64,000 bases of DNA. Origin: Tetrahymena thermophila SB210 (Eukaryota; Ciliophora; Oligohymenophorea; Hymenostomatida; Tetrahymenidae). The stretch spans positions 149,428 through 213,427 of the forward strand of contig NW_002476421.1 of assembly GCF_000189635.1 (NCBI RefSeq). The letters run 5' to 3'. Below are positions 1 to 11,126 of the stretch, in pieces. The position numbers were made by a program, and so were the translations under genes. Position 1 is the stretch's first letter. Each line of letters begins with the position of its first letter. Under the pieces are notes generated by a model. The model made no database searches. It saw only the letters and a list, made by a program, of their open reading frames with translations, and was not told the DNA's origin.

Positions 1-2
1 GA

Positions 3-956
3 TTAGGTAAACCAGAGAAACTTTAATTTGAAATTTAAGATATTTCTGATATGTTAAGTTAAGCATCAGAATGGAGCATGAAAGGAATATATAAAGAATT
101 TGAAGAAGAAAATAAATAGAGACTAAGATTTTTATCAAACTCTGCAGAATATCAAAAAGAAAATGGAGAACTATCAAATAGACTTAAGCTAATTAAAATA
201 GTTTAGCTTCATAAATTTATTGTTTTTGACAGTATATCCTAATCGTCATATATTTCAAATAGGAAGCTCGATATTTTTAATTTAATTAATTAAATTTAAA
301 AGTGTAAATAGTTCACTTATCTTTAAGTATAAGATCATGATTCCTTCTTATTAGCCTGTGATAATAAAATAGTTGAAAAGAAGGAAAATTTATTAAAAGA
401 ATATGAATATACAAATGATACTGATTTGGGTGTTAACTAAAAATTAGCAATATTAAATAATAATTAGATTTATATTCATGATTAAGAAAAGGTTTGCAAT
501 TTAAAAGGAAAGTGTTTTAAAGTTGATAAAAGCTATCTGATTAAAAATATAAATCATTTCAATATGGACCTATTCTAAATCTAATTAAAATCTACTGAAA
601 GCAGTGATATAGATTATTTTGTTAATATCCCTTACAATATTTATTAACTCAGATCATTTTAAAGAGACTGTCAAATCTGTAGTTTGAAGAATTAAAATTG
701 CCAACTAGACTGTTTCAACAGAAAGAAATCTAGCCAAAATACTACTTAGTAATATGAAAGCTTAATGTACTTTGCAATATACTTTATTCTTTCTATTTTA
801 GTCATAACAGCAATTGTTTGCTCTTTTCTTTTAAATAGAGATAAAAAATCTTTTTAAGAAATGATTTAAACTGTCGCGACTTTTAAACATCCAATAGGTT
901 TATAAAAAATAGAACTACCATAAATATCTACAGAAATATCTTACTTAAAGTCTTGA
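3..956 (+). CDS. 3' end of a membrane-protein gene (partial, unknown family)
   Basis: Read with TAA/TAG as Gln, one frame is open from the left edge to TGA at 954-956, about 317 codons; the 5' end lies outside the window. The visible part is mostly hydrophilic, with a four-cysteine cluster near residues 220-235 (CQICSL...CQLDC) and then one strongly hydrophobic segment (about residues 255-275, containing AIYFILSILVITAIV), followed by a basic tail of about 45 residues. This suggests a type I membrane protein with a cysteine-bearing outer region and a short cytoplasmic tail. No catalytic motif was recognised. The last 20 or so codons fall in a stretch duplicated just downstream, so the true end could differ if an intron removes part of it. 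Confidence 0.6.
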
Positions 957-1085
957 TTATTGTAAAATATTTAATTGACTTTAAAGCATCCAATACTTTT
1001 ATTTATAAAAAAATAGAAATTCCATAAATAAAAATAGAAATCTCTTAGTTAAAGTCTTTATTAAATAAAAATATTTAATCAACTT
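889..1085. repeat. Two-copy direct repeat of about 98 bases
   Basis: The block beginning CATCCAATA at 889 recurs, diverged, at 987. Both contain AAATAGAA, CCATAAATA, TTAAAGTCTT and AAATATTTAAT in the same order. The first copy includes the last codons and the TGA of the upstream gene; in the second copy the TGA is lost (GTCTTTATT instead of GTCTTGATT). Confidence 0.6.
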
Positions 1086-2439
1086 AAGTTCTCAAATTTA
1101 TTTTTAGTTAACAATCTTTTTTTTATAGAGTACAATTCATTCATTTTGTAATTATTAAATTAATATAAAATAATTCAAAATATTTATTAAATTTACACTT
1201 TTTATAATTTCATATAAAATACTTTAAATATAAAACGAATAAAGGTATGTTAATCATCTGTTCTAAGATGTAAATTTAATTATATTTACTTCTAATATCT
1301 AAATTTATTAACTTTATATTAACTTTCTAAATTTATTTTGGTTTTTAAAATTTAAAAAAGAGTATTTTTTTAAAAATTTTAAAAATAAATATATTTAGAA
1401 TTTTAAGTTATTTTGCATACTATATAATAAATATATTAATTCATATTTGCTAATTTTATTTAAATATTTATTAATAAAGAAGTATATAAGCTTAAGAAAT
1501 ATAAGACTTTTATTTTCAATCAATAAATATATTTGAATCCAAATAAATATTTAAGAATATCAATAAGCATTACATTATTTAAAGAATAGTTTTAAATATA
1601 GTTATTTAGGTATAGAGGTTATTAAGCAATATGAATTCTTATTTTTAATTAAATAAAATAGACTTTAAATTGAATAGATTTCAAATGAGATATCTTGAAT
1701 ATTTTGTTTAAATGGTAATAGAAAAAAAAATTTGAAAACTAATTTTAAAGTTGTAAAGTAATTAATTCAAGCAAATTTTCTAGATAGTTCTATAAAAATA
1801 ATAAAAATTTATGAAATAGCATGTCGCTTTGATTAATTTTAGAAGAATTATACAAAGAAAAATCTAATTGAATATAATAGAACAAATAATAAATCTTTAT
1901 TCAACAGATATATAATTCAATTAGTAATTTATTGAATCAGATAAGATTAGGGGGTCAAGTTTTTGATAGGAAAAAAAGAAATCAATCAAAGTTATATAGA
2001 AATTTAAGGTATGAGAAAGCTTATGATAATATTTGATGATTGATGGATGATAGAACAAACAAATTCAAAGTCTTTATTTGAATCATACATACATATATCC
2101 ATAAATAATTAAATAAATACATTCATACACAACTAAAAAAGATGATAAATAATAATGAAGCTTAGATAATTATTATGAGTGAATAAAGGATTGCTCAATA
2201 ATATGCAATCTTATGATAGCTGATTCAATCTTGATATTGATTAATGCTCAGATATAAGATATCTTGTAATTTTATAAATAATTTAAAGATCATGTTAAGA
2301 AGTAAACGATAATAAAAAATTATTTATTTATTGTTATTGAATTTAAATACATTTTGATAATCTTAAGCTTTAGATATAATCAAATATTTATCAAATATTA
2401 AATAAAATCAATAAAATAAGTAATAAATACATCATAAAA
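957..2439. other. Intergenic AT-rich gap
   Basis: Apart from the second repeat copy (to about 1085) I see no reading frame with protein-like composition. It consists of A/T runs and short ATAC/ATAA tracts near 2090-2130. It should hold the 3' region of the left gene and the promoter of the mutase gene, but no promoter motif can be named. Confidence 0.5.
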
Positions 2440-4238
2440 ATGATCGGAACTTTCTTCAATCGTTTCTCTAAAAATTTGCACTCTATTAGCAAATACAATT
2501 TTACAAGCAACCCTGAAGCCAAAGTAAGATCATCTTATTTCAAGAATACTATGCAAAATTCAATCTAAACCTTTTAATTAATCAATATCTCGCTCATTTT
2601 TTGAGCGCATGTCTATTGAAATCATTCTTTTTAACCTGCAAATCATTTAAATATTTACAAAATAAACTTTATTTATGAAACAAATGAAAAATGTTTTGAA
2701 TTTACTCATCATGATTACATTAACAAATTCTTCTTAATTAAAAAAGTACAAGATTGTCCTTTTGAGACACGGTGAATCTGTTTGGAATAAGGAAAATCGT
2801 TTCACCGGCTGGAAGGATGTCCAACTCTCTCCTAAAGGTATATTTATTTTAGCTATTTCTATTTAACATTATTTGCATAGTCAATAAAATGGGTTTGTTT
2901 GCAATTAAAACAGTTTTGAATTGAAATTAAAAAAATAGACAGACAGTTAAATAGATAAATAGATAGATAAAACCATTTTCAATAATTTGCAAAAAAAAGA
3001 CTTTTGAGTTAAATAAACATGAGTAGAATAAAATATGTTTTTATATAATGATTAGGTATTGAAGAAGCCAGATCTGCTGGTAAGACCTTAAAGCAAAACG
3101 GTTACGAATTCGATGTTGTTTACACCTCTGTTTTGACCAGAGCTATCATGACTTATAATAACTTAGCTGATGAATTAGGTTGCCACCATTTACCAGTTAT
3201 TAAACACTGGAGACTCAATGAAAGACATTATGGTGCTCTCTAAGGTTTAAATAAGACTGAAACTGCTGAAAAGCACGGTGAAGAACAAGTTAAAATATGG
3301 AGAAGATCTTACTCAACTCCTCCTCCTGCCCTTGAACTCGATGATGAAAGATGTACCTAAATTTCCTTTTTTCTTCTTTTAAAAATTAAATTTAAATGCT
3401 TTTAAAAATTGAGAGTTGATTTTGTTTAGTTAGTTTTATTGCTCGTTCTACTAACAAAATCAAATAAAAATACTTTTTGCTATCTTTTTGATAGAAAAGC
3501 TTAGTATTTTCTTTTCTACTTAAAACGAAAATCTCGACAATAGAAAGATTCCTTTGATTCTTTCTTTTTAATTAAAAATCCAAAGCTATCAAAAATCTCA
3601 ACTAACTTTTGAATTCTACAAATAGTTTTTATTGTTTATTAATAAAAATAATTCTAATTAAATTCAAAAATAAATAGTCCCTGGACACGATAAGAGATAC
3701 AAGCACCTCCCCATTCAAGCTTTACCTAGAACTGAAGTAACAATAATAAATACCCCCGAAAAATAAACAATTAAACTAATTGAATAAATAAATAGGCTTT
3801 ATCTGACTGTGTTGCAAGAGTTATTCCTTTCTGGTATGATTAAATTGTTCCTTCTGTCTTAGCCGGTAAAAACGTTTTAGTTGTTGCCCACGGTAACTCT
3901 CTCAGATCTATCGTTAAGCATGTTGATAATGTTTCTGAATAAGGTAAATTATCATTTTATATAGAAGAACATAAAATTTATTTTAATTTTTGGCTAATTA
4001 TTTATAATTCTTTAATGTAAAAAGATATTATTGGTATTAACATCCCTACCAGTGTTCCTTTAATTTATGAATTCGATGCTAACTTCAAGCCTATCAGAAA
4101 CTACTACTTAGGTAACTCATATATTTTAAATGAGCATAACTAAATAATATAAATAAATAAATTTGATAATAATTAGCTGATCCTGAAGAATTAAAGAAGA
4201 AATAAGAAGCTGTTTAGAACTAGGGTAAGAAGAAATGA
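2440..4238 (+). CDS. PGAM: 2,3-bisphosphoglycerate-dependent phosphoglycerate mutase, seven exons
   Basis: Interconverts 3- and 2-phosphoglycerate in glycolysis and gluconeogenesis. Exons: 2440-2523, 2747-2837, 3056-3352, 3678-3736, 3796-3943, 4025-4111, 4177-4238; spliced length 828 nt, 275 residues, close to the usual 250 plus a 28-residue N-terminal extension. Every junction restores one frame. Family landmarks are clear: [18 protein letters not shown] (the phosphohistidine RHG), [21 protein letters not shown] (catalytic Glu), VVAHGNSLR (second catalytic His) and [10 protein letters not shown] near the end; the C-terminus is Lys/Gln-rich. The N-terminal extension ([17 protein letters not shown]...) is basic and Ser-rich and could be a mitochondrial presequence; this is inference. 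Codon use is more GC-rich than in neighbours, as in highly expressed genes. All six introns are short and AT-rich. Confidence 0.95.
2675..2746 (+). other. Possible alternative first exon of the mutase inside intron 1
   Basis: An ATG at 2675 lies in intron 1 and reads in frame, without TGA, straight into exon 2 at 2747. It would give a 24-residue, hydrophobic N-terminus ([16 protein letters not shown]...) in place of the 28-residue one from 2440. Either the intron 2524-2746 is spliced, which is preferred because exon 1 has coding-like, GC-richer composition and a GTAAG donor, or an alternative transcript starts here and yields a different targeting sequence. Confidence 0.35.
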
Positions 4239-6063
4239 ATAGTTAAAAATATTAGTGAATAAAGATGAGTATTTCAGTTATACAAATAATTTTAGGAGTA
4301 ACTAGCTAAACTTAGTAGATTAAAATTAAAAATATTTTAATTTAGTCGTAAATATATTTTTTATGTTGTCTGCAAATTAAAAATTAGTTGGTAGCTCATT
4401 TATTTATTTATCATTCATTATTTTTATTCTTTTTTTACTTTTATAGCTATTTTCTCATACTGAATATTTTAAATATTGTTATTTTAATAAATGATTTTAT
4501 TTGATAAAATCAAAAGGCTTAAAAAAAATAATATAAATATTTTTGAAAATTTTTGATTAAAATTTGTATAGAGGTATTAAAAAAATAAATTATTTAATTA
4601 ATTACTTATGCTTTGTTATCTTTACAAAATTATAATTTGATTTTTTTACTAAATTTTAATCATCATTTTTAAGATTATTAATTAAAAAAATATTTTTTTA
4701 ATCTTTGAATAATTAAATTTTAAAAGGTATTTTTTAATTAACTATATTAGTTAGAAAAAAACTAAAATAAATGAATATATAAAGGAATATGATTTTACTT
4801 TTACATAAAAATTGATTAAAGTTTATTATTTTTTATGATTACTCAGATTATCATTTAAAAGTTTTAGTAATTAAAGGAAATAATATATATTATTGATCTA
4901 AGTTTTAGATTGATTCATAATTTTTACTAACTTTAAATATTATTTTATTACATTTAAATAATTACTTATGAAGATAAATTAATTAAAATACTGATAACTT
5001 ATTAACTAAATTATCTAAAGTATTTTTTAAATTTTAGATGAATGAAAATTATATAATGTAATATTAGCAAGCATTTTAAGTGCCCCATTTTTAGTAATTA
5101 ACGATGAACTATTATTATTATCAAAAATAAATTTAAAAATGAAATCAAACATTCATTTATTAATTTATAACTTTTAAGTTTTAAATAATTAATTTTATCT
5201 AGAAATATAATGTATAAATGAGTGAATGAGTACACTCTTAATTAATTTGAATTAAAATTAAAAATTTTATATAATGAATTTAAAGATACACTCAATATTT
5301 ATTGTGCTTAATGCTTTTAAAATAGATTTATTTGAATTAAAATTAGGAAAATTTAAAACACTTTTCAAACATTTACTCAAGTTACATCATCAGAATTAAT
5401 TCCAAAATTTAAAATGTTTTATATACCAGATTATATAAAAACCAGCAATTTATTTTTCATTCATTATTTAGCATGAAAAAATTAATAAAAATAAAAATAA
5501 TAGTTTGATTTGCTTTGAATTGAATAGAATTGATTGTAAAATCTATGCAGCTAATTTTTAATTTATTTAGTTATTCAATTAATTCATTAGTAAGTGAGAA
5601 TTTTAACAAAGTTAATATCTATTTATCTATCTATCTATGAAAAATATGTAAAAATAGAAATGATTTTTTGAGATAACTAGCTTAGTTAAATTGAAATTTA
5701 GAGAGTTGATGATGCACTTTTGAGAAAGTTGAGAGATGCTAAAATATATGGTCTGAGAATGGAACTCACTATTCAATTTATGATTGAACTTTGATTGAAA
5801 CAATTTGATAAAAAGGGATAATAACAAACATATGACTATTAATTGTGCAAAACAAATGTATTTTATATATTTAAATTTGCTAAACAGCGTCAATTAAAGA
5901 TGAATGATTGACTAGCTGTTGTCTTCCAGCTTATTTAATATTTGCTTATTCCCTAACTATTATTGGCTTGCTTCAACTAGTTTTTCTAGACTTTAAAATT
6001 TAAAAAATCACAGAGCTATATGCATGCTGCGATTTGTGCTAATTATTTTAAGAACTGAATGAT
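4239..6063. other. Intergenic AT-rich gap between convergent genes
   Basis: This lies between the 3' ends of the mutase (+) and the 133-residue gene (-). It holds poly-A/T runs, a TATC microsatellite near 5620-5636 and the phrase TTTGAATTAAAATTA repeated near 5245 and 5330. A minus-strand reading frame near 5627-5893 has the F/I/K-rich composition of translated AT-rich spacer and is not counted as a gene. Confidence 0.5.
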
Positions 6064-6465
6064 TCAATATTCTCTGAGGATTTGTTTAACAAATTCAACA
6101 CCTTCAGTGTTAATACGATTGGTAAATCTGTCAGCGCAGAAGTTAGAGTCACGAACATTCTTAGCTGAGAAAACGCAGGTGTTAAGTTCACCTTCCCAAC
6201 CTTAAAGCTTTCTGAAAACTCTATCTTGGATTTCTTAAACGTTGGCTTTCTTTTTTAATTGAGTGACAGTAGGATGGATAATTTTATGTAAGTTGTTCAA
6301 AGCATCTTCCATTTATTGCTTTCTGTCTTCTTGGATGGGAATGAATTCGTAATCACTATAAAAAGTATATTCACGGGTAATCAAATCCTATCTGCCCATA
6401 TTGACAGTGGCTTCGTAGTTCATCTTTTGGATGGTATCCATTTCTTCGACGTTTTAGGTGGCCAT
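6064..6465 (-). CDS. Intronless 133-residue protein of unknown function, probably well expressed
   Basis: One uninterrupted frame from ATG (6465-6463) to TGA (6066-6064). The protein starts MATQNVEEMDT, is soluble-looking and mostly helical, and contains FYSDYEFIPIQEDRKQQM, a Lys-rich middle and GWEGELNTCVFSAKN followed by a second Cys 15 residues later (NFCADRF). There is no signal peptide or membrane segment. Third positions are much richer in C/G than in neighbouring genes (GCC, ACC, AAC, ATC, GTC), the pattern of highly expressed ciliate genes. I do not recognise the family: the two cysteines do not fit the CX3C pattern of small Tim chaperones. It is transcribed toward the mutase gene and followed by a large gap. 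Confidence 0.85.
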
Positions 6466-7162
6466 TTCAACTAAATAAAGCTTTCCTTTTTTCCTTTCTT
6501 ATTAAATTCCCTAAATACTCTATATGTATTTCTTATTATTTCTTTATCTTATTAATATTTATTTATTTTCCTCTCTTTATATCTTCGCAGATATTTCTTT
6601 CCTCTTCATCTTTCTTGTTAATTCATTAAAAATCTTTTCTTTCATCAATCAATCAAACAAACAAAGCTAGCTAACTAAAAAGAGTATCATTCATTTTTTA
6701 TATTTATTTATTGATGATATTCCTTTTTTTATTATTGTTATTTCAATTTTATTTCATTCATTTGATTTCATTTAAAACAGCTCTATCTAAGTATATGTAT
6801 ATATGTATAAGTAAATGTATAAACATATCAACCAATTAATTTATATAAAGAATAAAACAATCTCTGATAAAAAATATTCAAAAGCTCACAAATAAAATGT
6901 TTAAATAAATAAATATCTATTCATTTTAAATGCATTTAATTTTATATAAACAAAATTAAAACAAACATATTAACTAATATAAAATTTAAAATACTTTTTA
7001 TAGACATTTGAATGAATAAATTTAATTATCATTCTATTTTTTATTTAGAAATTTGAAATTATTTTAGTTTATTAAAAATGTTTTAAAAGATGAAAATAAA
7101 TTTAAATATATGAATTCAATTCTTCATGAAATAAAAATCATAAAGATTTGATGGATTTATTG
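6466..7162. other. Intergenic gap upstream of the 133-residue gene
   Basis: A pyrimidine-rich stretch (plus strand) covers about 6480-6660, directly upstream of the minus-strand start, and probably holds the promoter and 5' leader. The rest is AT-rich without coding character. It also contains the 3' flank of the coiled-coil gene at 7163. Confidence 0.45.
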
Positions 7163-9097
7163 TCAAAATTAACTAAGCAAAGTTAGATCATTTTGCATTT
7201 TTTCTAACTCTTCAAGCTACTTTTTTTCATTTTGCTCTTGCTCAAATTTTTCTCTCTAATTTTATAGTTATTTGGTAAATATTTATATTAATTTAGAATA
7301 AAAAATTACCTCCAACTTCAAAATATTCTACTATATTTCTAAATCTCTTTGTTATCTTTTAATGTATTTCATTTCGTTTTAATATTTAGTTCTATTTTCA
7401 ATAAAAATTATTAATAAAAATTATATAAAAATTCAAAGTTACTTCTCACTGTTGAATTTTTGAGTACTTTCTGCTATTTATTAATTGAGCAAATCTATTT
7501 AATAATCTCTTTCGTTTAATTCTTATTGCATGGTATCAAGTTTAGATTTCAATTCTTATAATTCATTTTATAAACTTTGAATGTCTGGATTTAATTTTTC
7601 AGTATAATGATTATCATTAAAATTTAAATTATTCTCATCACAATTTTCTAGCAACTATTCAAAGTTTTCCATTTGAATTATACTCTAATAAAACTGTTCT
7701 ATTTACTTTGCTTCTTTCCCTTTCTCTCTTTCTGCCTAAATGCTAATAGCACTATTTAAAAGCTTACACAAGTCTATCTACATATTTTAATTAAAATATA
7801 TCAAAAAATCAATTTAAAATTTTATTTATTTATCAAGGAAATCAATTACCTAACTATCAAAAGCCCACTTAAAAATGAGATTGTTTTCCTAAGCAGAGAT
7901 TATTTAACAGTTTTATAAGACATAAGAAAAAGCATTGTTTTTATTTGGACACAATTCAGTTTTGTCTTTTCTTAACATAAGATTTGAGTTTTTCAAATTA
8001 AAATTTTCTTGCTTTAACTAGTTTATTTCTTTGGCTAATGCAGCAATTTATTATTCTTTTATGTATAATTAATCTTAGTAATCGAGTTAGCTAATGCTCT
8101 AATAATTCATCGCCTATTAACTTTCCTATAAACTTTATCGTTCCTTCTTTTCTTTTTCTAATAACTTCATTACTCTGTCTACAAAACCAATTATAAAAGA
8201 AAAAAATTACATTTATTAAATGAAAAATTATTAAATTTACCTTTTTCTTCATTTACTTTAAGGATAAGCTTATCAAGAGGGTCTTCTTTAGGTTAAATAT
8301 TTTTTAATTCTTTTTCTTCTTCGTTATCACTAAATTATAAGTCATTAATTTTTATAATAGAAACTCTTCTCGATTAATTATTGACTGAATTGTATTAAGA
8401 GGAGTAATTATGTGCTTTAAACTAGTTTGTATCATAGTTTTTAGTATCATTCGCAAAATTACTTACACATTATTTTTTATTTTAATACAAATTGTCAATG
8501 CTCTTTAACTTATTATTATTATTAGCCATAACTTCAGTAAATGCTTCTTATCTATTGTAGCTATCTAAACATCTCTTAGAGCTGTAGTTTTCCTCATTAT
8601 TAATGTTTTTTTACCTATAAAAATCATTTTGAAACTATTAAGCAGAACTTCTTCTAACTGAAGAATAGTTTGTTTGGAAAGAACTGTTTACTGAGCTATA
8701 TTAACTTTGGAAAGAGTCATTTAATTAAATTTATTTTAAACTTTTTTGGTTTTTTATATCTCTATCAATTGCGAATTCTTATTCCATCAGCATATCTACT
8801 ATTTTTTACAATTGGCTTTAGATCTTTGAAAATTATGTGTTATTAAGTTGCTTTAAATATTCTATTGTCAATCCTTCTAGATTCAAATTAGGGATGTTTT
8901 CTATTTTAATTCTATCAGATAAGTTCATATCTTTGATTTTTTTATCATTCTTTAGCTTATAATCTCTAATAAACTAGCAGAGCTAGACTATTGATACAAA
9001 ATATTTTACTTTTTATACAAAAAATAATTTTAAAATGCTTACTTGCTTCATCAATTTAGTGCTAATAGGGAGAGGTACTTTGGTTTACTTGTTTCAT
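7163..9097 (-). CDS. Coiled-coil protein, 546 residues, six exons
   Basis: Minus-strand exons (plus coordinates): 9043-9097, 8241-8987, 7850-8178, 7443-7777, 7310-7391, 7163-7255; spliced 1641 nt. All five introns run GTA...AG and keep frame. Residues 1-75 form a small helical N-terminal region (MKQVNQSTSPY...). Residues about 95-235 are Ser/Asn/Gln-rich and look disordered, with an RRVSIIKI patch that would suit a kinase site. From about residue 265 to the end the protein is a long heptad-like coiled coil rich in E/K/Q/L (for example KLLEKEKKERQSLQ, LQNELQELKSKLDTMQ, QKKQLEELEKMQ). There is no catalytic motif and no membrane segment. A structural, cytoskeletal or basal-body role is plausible but is inference only. 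Start chosen as the first ATG in frame; exon 1 is only 55 nt. Confidence 0.8.
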
Positions 9098-11126
9098 TTT
9101 TATCTATTTTTAATATTAAAATTTATGGTAAATAGAAGAGTTCTAATTTTTCAGTTTGATTCCTATTAAATTTTCAACGAATATATTTTGATAAGTAATC
9201 AGAGTGTTTGTTTTTCCTTTATAAAAATTAATTAATTTTTTTGTTTATTTGTTACTTGATTTACGAAAAAAATATTGTGAAAATACTTTAAATAATATTT
9301 TTATTATCATTTAGTTATTGACATAGTTTAAAAAATAAAATATTCTTATTATCACTTTTTTTCTTTCTATATTGTCAATTAATTCCAGCCAAATATTTGA
9401 TAGCAAAATATAAAGCATTTAATACTTTTCTAAAAATATTTTAGAAGATTAATTTTTATTTAAATTATTTTAATCAGTTAAAAATAAATAAAAAATTATC
9501 TTTATTTAAAAATAAAATGCTAAAATTATTCTTAGTAGCAAATAGAATTACAAAATAAAATAAAATTAAATTAAATTAATTAATCTTTTTTTTTTCAGAA
9601 AAATTTTCAAGTATTATTTTGTAAGTTTTTAGGTATAAATAAATAAAGATAGCTTTTATAATTAAGACAATTTATTATGATCGATCATAAGATACTTTTA
9701 AAAATAATATTATTTTAATTATATTTTTGTTGATAATTTATAGTGGATAATTATTATCCTTACTGATTTTTTTTAATTTTTTATCATTTAACCTTATTTA
9801 TTATATATTATAAATTTTATAAATTCTTTCTTTATTATTCTTAGTAGCAAATAGAATTACAAAATAAAATAAAATAAATTATTCTTTTTTTTTTCAGAAA
9901 AATTTTCAAGTGTTATTTTGTAAGTTTTTAGGTATAAATAAATAAAGCTAGCTTTTATAATTAAGACAATTTTTTATGATCGATCATAATATACTTTTAA
10001 AAATAATATATTTTTATTATATTTTTGTTGATAATTTATGGTGGATAATTATTATCCTTTTCTACTGATTTTTTTAAATTTTTTATCATTTAACCTTATT
10101 TATTATATATTATAAATTCTTTCTTTATTATTCTTAGTAGCAAATAGAATTACAAAATAAAATAAATTATTCTTTTTTTTTTCAGAAAAATTTTCAAGTG
10201 TTATTTTGTAAGTTTTTAGGTATAAATAAAGCTAGCTTTTATAATTAAGAAAATTTTGTATGATGATAATATATTTATTATATTTTTGTTGATAATTTAT
10301 GGTGAATAATTATTATCATTTTCTTACTGATTTTTAAAAAATTTTTATCATTTAACCTTATTTATTAAATATTATAAATTCTTTCTTTCGAGTTGAGTTA
10401 TTTTTGATCAAATATTTAGAAATCTAATTGAATTTAATAATTTATTCTATTCTATTTTAAATTAAATTAATTTTATTGTTAAATCCTCTCTAAATCTGAT
10501 AAATACTTTTTTTATTTATTTTTTATAACAAAAATAAACGACATCTATGTTTAAACTTATTATACTTAACTTAATTTATCTACATGTTTATTAAAAAATT
10601 TACTAAACTTACATGGTTTACTTAAATAAATTTTTTTAATTATTTTTATCTTTTAATATTTTGTTCTTCATGTTTTAATTATTATAAAAAAGAAGATTAA
10701 AATGAATTAAATTTATTTAAATTTGGCCATTTTATTAAGCTTTATTAAAATTGATTAATTATTTCTATAATAACATTTTTAATATTATTTATGATCATCT
10801 AAAAATCTTTAAATTAAATTTAGAAAAATCTTGATGCTTAATATTTACAAATTAAAAAAAAGTTTAAAATTTTGTTTTTTTGATAATTAATTAATTAAGT
10901 ATATGCACAATATTTTATTGAAAAGAGTAATTATTTGAATTTGATAATTATTTATATTTTATATTTAAAAACTGTTCAAGTACAGTAACAAATTTTTAAT
11001 ATTCTTTGGTTTGGAAAGTGTAAACTAACATATTTGTTAATAATCAATCAATCTAATTAATTAACTATTTAGCAATATCAAATAACTACAAATATCCTTC
11101 AATATAATTTTGTCTTATAAGTAAAT
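9098..11126. other. Intergenic gap with a tandem repeat
   Basis: This is the space between the divergent coiled-coil gene (-) and the giant gene (+), so it must contain both promoters. The middle is occupied by the three-unit repeat listed separately. The rest is A/T-run spacer; no coding-like frame was found. Confidence 0.5.
9525..10390. repeat. Three tandem units of about 310, 293 and 265 bases
   Basis: Each unit starts ATTATTCTTAGTAGCAAATA (9525, 9834, 10127) and contains, in the same order, a T-run followed by CAGAAAAATTTTCAAGT, TTTTGTAAGTTTTTAGGTAT, GTTGATAATTTATRGTG and TTTAACCTTATTTATTA. Units 1 and 2 carry a perfect 16-base palindrome TTATGATCGATCATAA (9675-9690 and 9974-9989). Unit 3 has lost half of it and is the shortest. 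The units shorten progressively, mainly through deletion of ATAAA-type tracts. Confidence 0.85.

Noticed and set aside
5627-5893. 88-residue minus-strand gene between the mutase and the 133-residue gene
   Set aside because: The translation is F/I/K/S-rich with no motif, has no splice logic and matches the composition of translated spacer.
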